Of a DNA stretch of 64,000 nucleotides, positions 22,009 through 32,848 are shown piece by piece. Each line of letters begins with the position of its first letter. Position 1 is the stretch's first letter. The notes beneath the pieces were generated by a model. That model did not search any database and had not been told where the DNA came from. It saw only the letters and a program-made list of their open reading frames with translations. Made by a program: the position numbers and the translations under genes. Origin of the DNA: Agapanthus africanus (taxonomy: Eukaryota; Streptophyta; Magnoliopsida; Asparagales; Amaryllidaceae); NCBI GenBank assembly GCA_030015575.1, contig JASDDO010000001.1:133567988-133631987 (forward strand), in the 5' to 3' direction.

Positions 22009-22508
22009 GGAGCTTAGTTCTCCATAGGAGCTTAGTTCTCCAAGATAGGAGCATGCTCCTCCCCATAATGCGCATATGCGCAAGCGCCAAGTTCACCACG
22101 TGCAACGCACGTGTGCTCGCCATGAGCGCACCACGTGCAATGCACGTGCGCACCACATGAGAATATTTAATAATAATAAAAGGAGCTTAGTTCTCCATAG
22201 GAGCTTAGTTCTCCAAGATAGGAGCATGCTCCTCCCCATAATGCGCATACGCGCAAGCACCATGTGCACTACGTGCAACGCACGTGTGCCGCCATGCGCG
22301 CACCACGTGCAATGCACGTGCGCACCACATGAGAATATTCAATAATATTAAAAGGAGCTTAGTTCTCCAAGTTAGGAGCCTGCTCCTCCCCATAATGCGC
22401 ATATACGCAAGCGCCATTTGCGCTACGTGCAACGCACGTATGCCCGCTATGCGCGCACCACGTGCAATGCACGTGCGCACTACATGAGAACATTTAATAA
22501 TATTAAAA
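22009..22508. repeat. Three tandem units of about 172 bp upstream of TNP2
   Basis: Units at 22009-22181, 22182-22353 and 22354-22508 begin GGAGCTTAGTTCTCC; a fourth start, diverged, follows at 22509. Each holds nested palindromes such as GGAGCATGCTCC, CGTGCAACGCACG and CACGTGCAATGCACGTG. They lie in the presumed first intron or leader of the CACTA transcript. Confidence 0.9.
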
Positions 22509-22641
22509 GGAGATACGTTCTCCGTAGGAGCTTAAGTCTAATGCATATACACAGATTTTCTCCTTTGTCAGTAACTATCCCGTTCTTATATTTCTCAATA
22601 TAGTAAGCATAACCTACAATTTATATGTTATACAGTCTAAC

Positions 22642-25600
22642 ATGGCCCATGAGTACGTCAGAGCTAAGGATTGGATGTATGTGGATTGGAAACAACGTAT
22701 GCAACCTAAGTTTGTCGTAGGAGTTGCTGCTTACCTTGAATTTGCACGCGCACATAATAAGATCATAATAGAGAAGATTCTCTGTCCGTGCGATAGATGT
22801 GGCAATAAGTACTGGCAGAAGGTAGAATTGGCAGAGCTTCATATTGTAAAACATGGATTTACTAGACTTTATACAACTTGGAAATATCACGGGGAAGGAG
22901 AAGAATGCAGTACTGCGGCAGAAGAAGTAGAACACGATAATGCGGCAGGAGAAGAAGAATTCGGTAATGCGGCAGAAGGAGAAGGCGGTAATTTATTTCC
23001 ATCAGAAGAAATTGAGGATATGGTAGAGGCTGCCCTAGGTGAATCTATTCGTACCGAAGATGACATTCCTTTCGGTCAAGGACCTTGTGCGGATAAATAT
23101 GAAAATTTCATGAATGATGCTAGGAAACCAATTTATAAGAATGCGAAGTATTCCACCCTCTCATGATTCGTCCAACTTTTCCATATTAAGTGTCTAAATG
23201 GATGGAGCAACAAGTCATTGCTTCTTTCGTTCTTGAAAGATTCTATGCCTCCGGGAAATAATGTGCCCGACAGCTGGTACGAATCCCAGAAGATGATGTC
23301 TGATTTAGGTCTAAAGTGCGAGAAGATTAAAGCATGTCCTAAAAATTGCGTGTTGTACGGGAAAGAGAATTCAAATTTGAAAGAGTGTCCAACATGCGGA
23401 GAGGCCAGGTATAAGCCGAAACATTCTGATAAGAAGCCTGATATACCTGTGAAGATAGCACGATACTTTCCCATAACACAGAGGCTACATAGGCTATTCA
23501 GGTGCAAGAAAACAGCCGAGGCAATGATTTGGCATCACCGTGCTCCTCCAAGTGAAGATGGAAAAATGAGCCATCCAAGAGATTCACCGGCATGGGAGGA
23601 TTTCGATAGGAGGCACGCAATATTCAGTAGCGATCCTCGCAATGTCCGGCTCGGACTGGCTACTGATGGCTTCTGCCCATTCAACTATATGGCTGGAAGT
23701 TACAGCACATGGCCCATTGTAATGATAATTTATAATCTGTCACCTTGGTTGGCTATGGACCAATCATACTTTATGATGCCTCTTCTTATCGACGGACCAA
23801 ACTCACCGGGGAACAATATCGACGTCTATCTCCGACCTCTGATCGAGGAGTTGAAATCTTTGTTCGTTGATGGTGTAGAGACATATGATGCAAACACAAA
23901 GACAACCTTCATACTGCGTGCGTCTTTAATGTGGACAATTAATGACTTTCCTGCGTATGGAATGCTATCAGGTTGGTCCGTACATGGTCACAAAGCATGT
24001 ACTCATTGCCATGAACACACAATATCGAAATTCTTGAATTTTAGCAGGAAGGTTTGTTATTGCGGCCATCGACGTTTCCTGCCTCCAGACCACCCCTATA
24101 AATTAGACACGGTTCACTTTGATGGTCATCAGGAGCTTCTTGGACCTCCATCCCTAATGTCCGGAGAGAACGTGGCTGCTAAATGGGATGGTTAAAATAA
24201 CGTGACCTTCGGGATGGATCCGACGAAACAGGTCAAACCACCATATTGGAACAAGTTAAGCATTTTCTTCGAGCTTCCGTACTGGTCTACAAATTCAGTG
24301 CGTCATTGTCTGGACGTCATGCATATAGAGAAGGGAGTATCAGAGCACATACTTAACTTGCTACTTTGTAAAGACGGGAAATCTAAAGACAACATGAATG
24401 CTCGGATGGATCTCCAAGAGTGGGGAATAAGAAGTGAATTGCGCCCTAGACCGGTAGCGGGTAAACCGGGCAAGTTTGTACTTCCCAATGCCGCTTATCA
24501 TATGTCACAACCGGAGAAGAAAAGATTCCTGCGGTGTTGCATGATTTGAAAGTCCCCACAGTTTCTCAGGATCATTCAGCAAGAAAATAAAAATTGTGAA
24601 GGGCAAGATCGATGGGCTGAAAAGTCATGATCACCATGTTATCTTGGAGCACCTTCTTCCCTTAGCCCTCAGGACTTCTCTCCCCGACTCGGTTGGTCTA
24701 GTAATCAACGACCTATGTTGTTTTTTCAGGGAGTTGTATGCTAAAACACTGGAGGTTGTGACACTGGATAAACTAGAAAATTCTATTGCGTTGATACTTT
24801 GCAAGTTTGAGCGTATTTTCCCACCGTCATTCTTCGATATCATAATACACTTGACGGTTTATCTTGCAACTGAGGCGAAATTAGCCGAACCAGTACAATA
24901 TCGATGGATGTATCCCGTCGAGAGGTACGTGTAATTTTTCGTTTCGCGCAATTTAAAAATTTATTGTTGTCCTGTATTCCCGTATTTATTTATTCAACAT
25001 ATTTTCATTAGGTACCTCTACACTCTTAAGAAGTATATACGCAATAAAAATCGACCAGAGGGTTCTATCATGCAAGGTTATCTTCTTGATGAAGCAACCA
25101 CATTTTGTTCCCGCTATCTGGACGAGAACATTAAGACAAGGCTTAATCGACCACGAAGAATTCAAGACGGACTATATGGTAAAGCCGAGTATAAGAGGGT
25201 AGACACTATATTTATCAACAAGATATACCGGTTTATCTTGCTTAATTGCGAATGTCTTGAACAAATTAGAGAGTATGTTTTTTTGGATTAATTGTTATAT
25301 CTGTGTTTGTGTGTGTATGAAATGATATAATATTAATGTCACCATTATTTGTCGAAAACAGAATTCATTTTAACGAGGTACGTGAGGGGCATCCTGATTG
25401 GAATGAAGAACAATTGGAAAAATATCATCAGGATAATTTTTGTGATTGGGTCACAGATCATGTAAGTTATTCGAATAACATTTTATTGCTAGCAGTTTTA
25501 ATCTAAACTTGTATCGTTATGTATTTGTCATAAAATTTATTTTGTTAGATCCACGATCCGAACTTGTCTGCATCATTTGAGAGTAATTCAAGATGTTTAG

Positions 25601-26205
25601 CTCAATTTCTAGTACGGAGGTTGCATATTACAAAGGATTTGGTGTCCTTGGATACAAATTCGAAGTTAAGAAATTAGAAACATCTAGAACCACTCAGAAT
25701 AGTGGGATTGCGACGGTAGGATCGGACGGTATGATTTATTATGGGTACTTAAATTGTATACTCGGCATCCACTATCCCGGACGATCAGAACCCTTTTATA
25801 TATTCCAGTGTACTTGGTACGATACGCGAACCGATACGGACAGGTGGATAAGCAATCTTGGAACTTGGAAAGATGAATATAGATTGACCAGTGTGAACAC
25901 ACTTCGATTTTACTGTCAGGAAGATCCGTTTATCTTTCCGAACCAAGCATTCCAAGTATACTACTCACAATGTTTGAAGCATCCGGGGTGGAGTGTTGTA
26001 TGCCGATGGAAACCCAGAGATGTCTACGATGTCCCAGAATACGAGGACAGCGATGAGGACGAAGAAGAGAGAAGGCTTAAAGTGCTACGACCGTCTGTTT
26101 CGAAGGACGGGTTGTCTTCGACCGATCATGAAGTTACGTGGGTTAGAAATGACATCGACGATGAAATGCAAGTAGATATGTATAATGCGCCCACGAAACG
26201 AAAAA
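22642..26205 (+). pseudogene. CACTA transposase TNP2, broken
   Basis: TNP2-type transposase cuts and joins CACTA ends. The first segment (22642-23166) has the transposase-associated domain with CPCDRCGNKYW and HGFTRLYTTWKYHGE. The second (23167-24195) carries the Transposase_21 core with KACPKNCVLYGKE, ECPTCGEARYK, WSVHGHKACTHC and PPDHPY. The third (from 24196) includes CLDVMHIEKGVSEHIL. A DUF4218-type region follows (GLKSHDHHVILEHLLPLALR, about 24610-24670), then exons at 25012-25272 and 25362-25461, and a DUF4216-type exon with YYGYLNCILGIHYPG and CTWYD (about 25590-26200). Introns have GT-AG borders. The frame is broken by TGA at 23164-23166, TAA at 24193-24195, a frameshift near 24535 and probably another near 25590. 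The gene is therefore unlikely to give active protein, though the domain order is complete. Confidence 0.88.
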
Positions 26206-26313
26206 GGTTATCAGTAATGTTATATTATTACTTCACATTTTACGCTCTATACATATATAGTCAATACTTTTAATGATTGTTTAATGCGTCCACGAACCAT
26301 TTATCTAGATTTG

Positions 26314-29170
26314 ATGACGATGTCGGGAGCAGCGAGGGGCGGCAGGAGCTCCAGCCGCGGCAGAGGCAGAGGCAGAGGCAGAGGCAGAGCGGTTCTGCCG
26401 CCCGGAGAGCTCCGTAGGGAGCTTCTGAGGGCTGGTCTTGCACCCAGATCGGGGACCCCTTCGGATGCCTCCTTCCGTGTGGATTTTGCCACACATCCAG
26501 GTATACTGCACGCATATCCATTTTGAATGTAATATTACAGATATTCATGCCTGTTTATGTCAAAATTACTTATATTGTCAATGTTTGATTGTCTAGTTAT
26601 TGGTGATGCGTCCACATCTGGGACAGAGGCCACTCCCGCTCCTCCAGGTATGTTTATATATCATATAGTGCATGTATATTGATTTAGAATGCTATATCAT
26701 AAATATACACACATTCCTTTTGCTCTTACTTAGCAATTTTTATTATTGTCTAACTGTAGGTGGTGACACCACCGCACATGCGGGTATGTTTATATATCCT
26801 ATAGTGCATGCATATTGATTTAGAACGTTATATTATTGATTTACACATTCTTTTTGCAATTACTTATATAATCTATTTTTAATTGTCTAATTATAGATGG
26901 TGCGTCCACATCTTTCGCAGGGACACTCTTGCCTCTTCCATACCATCCGCATCGTCTACAGGTTAGTATGAATAAATATAAAATATTTATTCATTTTACA
27001 TATGCTCTATAGAATAAATATGAACTTCATGGAAATTTAGCGTCAATGTTTATTTTCTAGTTGCAGGGGATGCGTCCGCATTCGGGACCCCGGTTGTTCC
27101 TCACTGGAGGAACTATCGTCCCGCTCGTGCTGCTGCCCGGGCCCAGGCTCGTGCGATAGTCACCGGAGGTATATATCACACTTCAATTTTCGCTTAAGCT
27201 TGAATTCTTATTACAACTTTGTCTTAATATTGATTGTCTTGATATTTCGTGCAGACGCAGGGCCTCCCCATCTCCAGAGGGGGACTCGAGGCCCGAATCA
27301 GTCCCATAGGCTGAGGCCTGACAGAGCTAGGGGGAGGCACCATTCCCCCTCCTTTTTACCCTTGACTATCGCTATTCCAGTCCTCATGCCGAGAGGTTCG
27401 GCCGGTATATGGGGGATGAGAGCCGGCTCGTGAAGAACTATCCACTTCACGTTGAGTGGGGCGAGCAACACCGGCGCTCATTCACCCTCTTCTTTGATCA
27501 GGCTCGGGTACGTATTAACGGCCTATTTTCATTTGATTTATCCAATATATTTATTATTAACACTTGCAATCTAATAACAATGTTTTTTTTGTATTTTCAG
27601 TTGGATTACGATTTTCAGCCTGTAGCCGACTCTGATCATTCTGGGAGGGTGTTCGACCTTCATGCTCTGTACAATGGCCTGATGAAGAACATGCAGACCA
27701 AGGTCCGATACAACAGGAATGATCTGAAGGCCGACTGCTACTCCCTGTGGATGGCAACCCCCGAGGCAGAGAGAGCGGCCCTCCTATCTACTCCGGCGTT
27801 TACGAGAGTCGACGTAGAGACATGGCCTCTATTGTGCGATTATTTCGACTCCCAACGCAAACAGGTATGTATTTTAAATGTAATTCATTGTTTATGATAT
27901 AATTTATTTCTTTGTGTTCCTTAATTAGAAAACTAAATGTTAATACGTTGTGCAGAAACAGGCCGCTCAGAATACAGAGAACAGGAAGTCGGCGGAGAGG
28001 GGTCGCCCCACTTACACAGGTGGCTCGAGGAATATTACTCGAGCCATGGAGTTATCGGTAAATTACAATAGACCGACCTTTCTGAAATTCTGCAATATTA
28101 AGAGTTATTTTCTAATATTTCTAATATTAAGAGTTATTTTCTAATATTGCAGATAGCTCGAACCATGGCGCAAGGCGGTACACCGAGCGTGCTGTCTGCA
28201 TATCTTGCCGTCTACGGCACCTCGACAGATCCCGCCACGGGCGAGCTTCGATATCCCGACGTCGCTACCCAGGAGTATTGCGTAAGTGTTAAATATTTAT
28301 TCTACCCATATTTGAAATTTTAGTTTTGGAAGCTTCAAGTTTAAATTTTATATTTATACTTTACTGCTTAATGTGGGTGTAGGAGCGGGTGGTTGAGCAG
28401 GCCGATGCCTCGGGGATCGATTTTACCGGACAGAACGATCCGAGGCTGCTGACCCCAGTTCTGAACGCCGCACACGGAGGGCACTACGGAGGTTGGGAGA
28501 GAGGCCGGGGACTGGGCCCTAGCAGGGCCCATATGAGGTTGGACTCCACCCCAGCGGTTACTTCCTCCGTCTCCAGTGAGCGACGTGTCCAGCTGGAACT
28601 GGAAAGCTTGAGGGCCACCGTTGAGGAGTTGAAGGAGTTGCTGGTATGTATACTACTTTATAGTAAAATATCATATCATATTATACATATCAACATATCC
28701 ATAATTAGTACGTAGCTTGAGCTTATTTTGTTTTAGAGTTAGGTATGATTAATCATACATACATATGTAATTAAAATAAACAACGGTTATCCAAACTAGA
28801 TATCCAAATAGGATTTCGAAATAACTTGATAATGATACAAATTCGAGTAATACACAGTTCTTACACGCTTCTTACACACGTTAGGTCCAGACGCGACAGG
28901 GTACATGGCATGCATCTCCTTCGGCTGCGGCTCCGCAAGCCACTACATCGGCTACGGTTCCGCAGACAGCTCCTATAGCTCCACCGCCCGCTCAGACTCC
29001 CGCAGCAGCGGCTCCGCAAGCGACTCCCTCGATGGCGCCTGCACAGACCACATCGCCAGCTCCACAGGACGCTCAGACTCCCGCTCACGCCGAATTGCAA
29101 AGTTTATTGACCGAGGAGCAGGCGCGCGTTATTCTATCGTTATTCAGAGGTGGAGCTGGACCGAGCTAGG
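26314..29170 (+). pseudogene. CACTA TNPA-like protein (plant En/Spm transposase family), multi-exon, probably frameshifted
   Basis: TNPA-like proteins bind sub-terminal repeats and assist TNP2. Exons were read from GT-AG borders. The first (to 26500) starts with an RGR-rich run. Four mini-exons follow (26597-26647, 26760-26783, 26897-26961, 27061-27168). Larger exons lie at 27255-27507, 27601-27864, 27956-28057, 28153-28281, 28383-28643 and 28885-29170. The family core is clear: ESRLVKNYPLHVEWGEQH, then CDYFDSQRKQ joined to KQAAQNTENRKSAERG, then GGSRN and the ELESLRATVEELKELL coiled coil. An Ala/Pro/Thr-rich tail ends in LLTEEQARVILSLF and a TAG at 29168-29170. The frame shifts within 26897-26961 and again near 27290-27370, so this copy is probably dead. 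Exact first-exon start is uncertain. Confidence 0.75.
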
Positions 29171-29186
29171 GTAGCTTTTTGGTTCT

Positions 29187-29272
29187 TATTTTTTGAATAT
29201 TGGTTTATATTGATATTGATATTGGTTTATTTTTTGAATATTGGTTTATATTGATATTGATATTGGTTTATT
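29187..29272. repeat. Two tandem AT-rich units after TNPA
   Basis: A unit of about 43-45 bp with TTTTTTGAATATTGGTTTATATTG and ATTGATATTGG is repeated twice, with a partial third to about 29320. It is non-coding. Confidence 0.75.
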
Positions 29273-29495
29273 TACATATTGTACTATATTTTTAAACGAT
29301 ATTGATATTGGTTTATATTTATATCATATTCAGTATTTGGGTTTCTTTTGTATATTATATGCATGAGATGTGATTATGAATACTGCGATATATGTTGTGT
29401 GATGATTAATATTATATTTTACTGATATATATATTATTGTGCACATGGCGAGAAAAAATAAGGCAGCCCCTTTTTAAAAAAAAAAGATAATTTGT

Positions 29496-29998
29496 ACCTA
29501 GGGATTAATCCGTAGGTACACATGCTGCCCCTACGGATTAAGCCGTAGGGGCAAAATATCAGCAGTAACTGATATTTCCCCCTGATCTTAGTGTCAGGGG
29601 GGTTGGGCTTGTCCCTACGGATATATCCGTAGGGGCAAACAGAGACCCCTACGAATATATCCGTAGAGGCAACATATCAGGATTCCTGATATTTTGCCCG
29701 TATGGATAGGTACCTATGCATATATGCGTAGGGGATACTTCTTGGCCCTACGGATATATCCGTAGGTACAGTTAATATGATTAAAATAACCGTAAATAAA
29801 ATAACTTTTTCCCCCTACGCCCTAATCCGTAGGTGCAAATGTACCTACACAGAACTCCGTAGGGGCAAGTTTTTGTCCGTAGAGGCAAGTGTAGGGCTTC
29901 GACTTGCACCTACAGATGAATTTTTTGCCCCTACGGATATATTCGTAGGGGCAGTGCTTTGCCCCTACAGATAAATCCGTAGGGGCAACCCTTATTCG
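29496..29998. repeat. CACTA right sub-terminal repeats
   Basis: More than ten direct and inverted copies of CCCTACGGATATATCCGTAGGGGCA-like units, many arranged as head-to-head palindromes around ATATAT. They mirror the left end and are the likely TNPA-binding region. Confidence 0.85.
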
Positions 29999-30006
29999 TA
30001 GTAGTG
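29975..30006 (-). repeat. CACTA right terminal inverted repeat
   Basis: Read on the minus strand it starts CACTACTACGAATAAGGG and continues into TTGCCCCTACGGAT, matching 9879-9910. Confidence 0.9.
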
Positions 30007-30009
30007 TAA

Positions 30010-31071
30010 AGTAAACCGCCAGAATTGGCCAAATTCACATTACCATCGGTCCCAACTATCTCTTTTTTGCTCCAATTTTCTTCTGGTCATTCCATGTTGT
30101 CACATCATCTCATTTGTAATGTTTGTTTTTATTGATTTTATGCCTATAAATACAAGAATAGAGAGCAAGCTCAAAGAGGATACTTTGACACGCTTCATTC
30201 CATTTTCATTTCGCAATCTTGTTAAAGCTTTGTACATAGTAGTTAGTTCACCTTGAGCTCCTTGCCTTCTCCTAATCTTGCAACCTCTTCATTTAGCTTG
30301 CAAGTTTAGGTTTTGGTTATTGAACTCAAGGTTTGTATCTTGGAGTTGAACTTAATAAAGCTTTCATTTTGATGCACTTTGGTTCTTAGTATTTTCTTCA
30401 CTTTACTTTCTTGCACATAAATTTCTTGCATTTTACTTACTTGCAATGTTGTTTTCTTTGATATCTTCTTTTTTATACTTTCTTTTGATGTTGGTTATCA
30501 TTTGTGAATAGTAGATCTTGTTAGGTAAAGAGAATAGTTGTATGAGTTAAGAATCTCTTTTGCTCATTTTTTTGCCCGATATTTGCTAATTGAACTTTGC
30601 ATAAACCTCACGCAAGCGCTCCATTAGGCACCCTACCTTACTACGATATCGGTGATCCCTAATCGTAACTGGTTGCATTTGGTTTGGCTGGAGACGAAAG
30701 TCAAAAGATAAGAATGGACGGAAAATGATCAATAAGCCGGATTTCACAAATATCGTACTTAAATACCCTAATCCACGTTGTTGCCGATTAATCTAGATTC
30801 AATAGTCAAGCTAGGCATAAAGGAATAAGTAAGGATTTTCCTAACATACCCTAACCTATCTCTATCCTTAACAAGCTTATATTTTGCATATACAAACACA
30901 TAGGGTAGAATCGAACAATTCGGACCTTCGGCTTAACTCGTGAGAACAAGAACTTAAAATGCACCATCTCCCTGCGGATGACCCGTACTCATCACAGCTA
31001 GCTACACGTGACGCTGTTTTGATTGCGGTTATTTCAAACTTAAAAATGACATGTAAAATCTATTCCGATCA
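30010..31071 (+). mobile_element. 3' LTR of element C, right part
   Basis: Continues the LTR cut by the CACTA. It contains a TATA box (TATAAATA, 30145-30152). Its last 60 bp read CTGCGGATGACCCG, CTAGCTACACGTGACG and GATTGCGGTTATTT, and it ends CCGATCA. That order (CTGTGGACCGACCCG, GGCTAGC, GATTGCGGTAA, ATCA) is the same at the ends of the LTRs of A and B, which fixes the right border of C. Confidence 0.75.
30145..30152 (+). promoter_or_regulatory. TATA box in LTR of element C
   Basis: TATAAATA sits at the position that matches TATAAATA in LTR A and TATAAATT in LTR B, upstream of a leader running to the LTR end. Confidence 0.6.
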
Positions 31072-31165
31072 GGGAGCTATCCTGATTAGGCAAATTAATT
31101 AACCAATCTAATCTTGTTAGAGTATATGCTAAGTGTTTCTTTTCTCTCTCTCTCTAGCAGAGACC
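31072..31165 (+). mobile_element. Relic of a copia leader/pol junction (plus strand)
   Basis: GGGAGCTATCCTGATTAGG, then ACCAATCTAATCTTG, then a CTCTCTCTCTAG tract match the minus strand of copia-1 around 16215-16135, where GGGAGCCATCCTGATTAG, ACCAATCTGATCTTG and CTCTCTCTCTCCAG precede pol. Similarity fades after about 31165. Element C probably inserted beside or into an old copy of this copia family. Confidence 0.7.
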
Positions 31166-31978
31166 ATGACCCACCTTAAACTAAAAGTAATAACCAAGTT
31201 AAATCGAACCTTTTTACCATTAGGCTTTGGATTGTCACGATTCACGACAAAGTCGCATATATCCCTGCCGCTCCTACTTTCCTTTTGCATTTCCTAGAAC
31301 ATTCTGTATCACTATGAAGATACATTTTGTTTGGATATAACCATCTCATATAGTTACATACGAACTCGAAGAAAATTGATTCAATTCGAAGATGGCCACC
31401 GATTATGGAGAAATTGAGTTATATAATTATAATGTCCCCCTCCTGTACCTTCTCTCAAGTTGCGAGCTTTTTTTATTAGGAAGTACACTGGTTACGATTT
31501 TGGGATATTTTTCTTCCAAACCTTAGGCAAGTGCCGAAAGGTCTGAAAGGAAGAAAACCAACTAGCTTAAGTATGGCGTACAGAAGGTAAGCTGTGGAGA
31601 CATATAAAGAGGTTGAAGTGAGAGCAAAGGAAATTGGGATGACTGTCATGAGTCTGGTTTTGGAAAAGGCATTACTAGGAATACCATGCCACCACCTCAA
31701 AACATTCTCATGTTTCAGTTTTCCTGTGCAGTTGTAACTGAAAATCGTTTCTCATTTATTCTGACTTCAGGGTATGTATATACCGGTTTAGGATCTCACA
31801 TCTGCAGGGTATTACCGATGTTGAAAAGGAGATGAGTATTGGGAATTAGGTGATTAAATCTTTAATGTTGCAATTCGTTGTAATTGGTGATATTGAGGAT
31901 ATCACCTACTTTTTTGCATATTGGAAAATATTTGGTTTTGAACAGCCGTTGTTATGTACCATTTTAAAAATGAAATAA
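31166..31978. other. Unassigned stretch with a doubtful gene relic
   Basis: I see no gene that can be supported. On the plus strand around 31505-31700 one frame, with one stop, reads VETYKEVEVRAKEIGMTVMSL followed by VLEKALLGIP. Its rhythm resembles the helical segment of plant 2-oxoglutarate dioxygenases, but no catalytic residues are present. The rest is AT-rich and unrecognised. Confidence 0.3.
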
Positions 31979-32790
31979 TGTCACGACCCGGAAATGGCAC
32001 ATAACTGGCACTTAGATCACGTGAAGTATATAGGACTCCATCATAACCCAAGTAAGCCGAAAACTAGGAATCTAAACCTTTTTAAGAAAATAGTGGATGT
32101 GAAGTTTTGAAAGAAAGGTATAAATGAAATCAGGTTATGCTTTTCAAGTATAAGTAAAGTTAGTTGAAAATACAAGTAGATTGTCTTCAAAAGTTAAAAA
32201 AAAATTTCGTCATTTGAAATTTGGACAACGCCTCCTTTGTAAATTTTGTTCAAAACCAATACATATACAATAACAATATCGGCATCCCCAAGCGGGAGCT
32301 AGCTCTTCGCCAATCGGCGGAAACATAACTACGAAAATAAGTATGCGACACCCAAGGAGAAGATCAATCACAAAAAAGAGTAAAGAAAACCAAACACCAT
32401 CAAACTCCAATATAAAAATATATACAAGCCACGACTCTAAGTCTGAAACAATATATAACTAGTCTCTTAGTCCACAATATACATAGTCTGGTTGATAAAG
32501 CTTTTAACTAGATATAATGAATATAAAAGTATACAATAGCGGTTACGATCTGTAGTGTAACCCACCTACCAATGCAAATCACCAAAAAGAAGAATGTGCC
32601 AGCAAGCTGCTACTGAATCCGAGCGATCGATCCTGCAAAAAAACTATGGCATAACAGGGGTGAGTTTCCAACTCGTGAGTAGAAGACATCATCAGGTAGA
32701 AATCGAATGTATAACGATCTCCTAGGTCACACTGTAATATAATAATATCATACAGTATGGTATCGAAGGTAGTAATGTATACATAGATAC

Positions 32791-32848
<58 letters not shown>

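Larger units (their letters stand above)
9879..30006 (+). mobile_element. CACTA (En/Spm-type) DNA transposon with TNP2 and TNPA genes
   Basis: The left end reads CACTAGTAAAATAAGGGG and the right end, on the opposite strand, CACTACTACGAATAAGGG. Both continue into TTGCCCCTACGGAT, giving terminal inverted repeats of about 30 bp. Flanking trinucleotides are CAA (9876-9878) and TAA (30007-30009), a 3-bp target duplication with one mismatch. Sub-terminal CCGTAGGGGCA motifs crowd both ends. Two plus-strand genes, TNP2 (22642 to about 26205) and TNPA (about 26314-29170), lie in the usual order. The element is about 9.5 kb without the copia insertion at 10613-21215. Stops and frameshifts in both genes suggest it is no longer autonomous. 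Confidence 0.9.
5235..31071 (+). mobile_element. Athila-related non-autonomous LTR retrotransposon C (partial, interrupted)
   Basis: Order on the plus strand: part of a 5' untranslated region (5235-6023), one 503-residue ORF (6024-7535), a long 3' noncoding region, a polypurine tract (about 9341-9356) and a 3' LTR starting TGTTCATCACG at 9357. The LTR resumes after the CACTA insertion and ends CCGATCA at 31071. The polypurine tract, the TGTTCA start, the ATCA end and several 3' noncoding blocks match elements A and B. There is no gag core, protease, RT, RNase H or integrase. The 5' LTR and primer binding site lie left of the window, beyond Tekay-like element D, which inserted in the 5' untranslated region. 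Confidence 0.75.

Noticed and set aside
22009..22508. CRISPR array
   Set aside because: Units of about 172 bp without unique spacers, in a plant transposon; this is an ordinary tandem repeat.
28861..29100. A Ser/Arg-rich minus-strand frame opposite the last TNPA exon
   Set aside because: It is the antisense of an Ala/Pro-rich coding exon; the plus strand matches a known family and ends properly.
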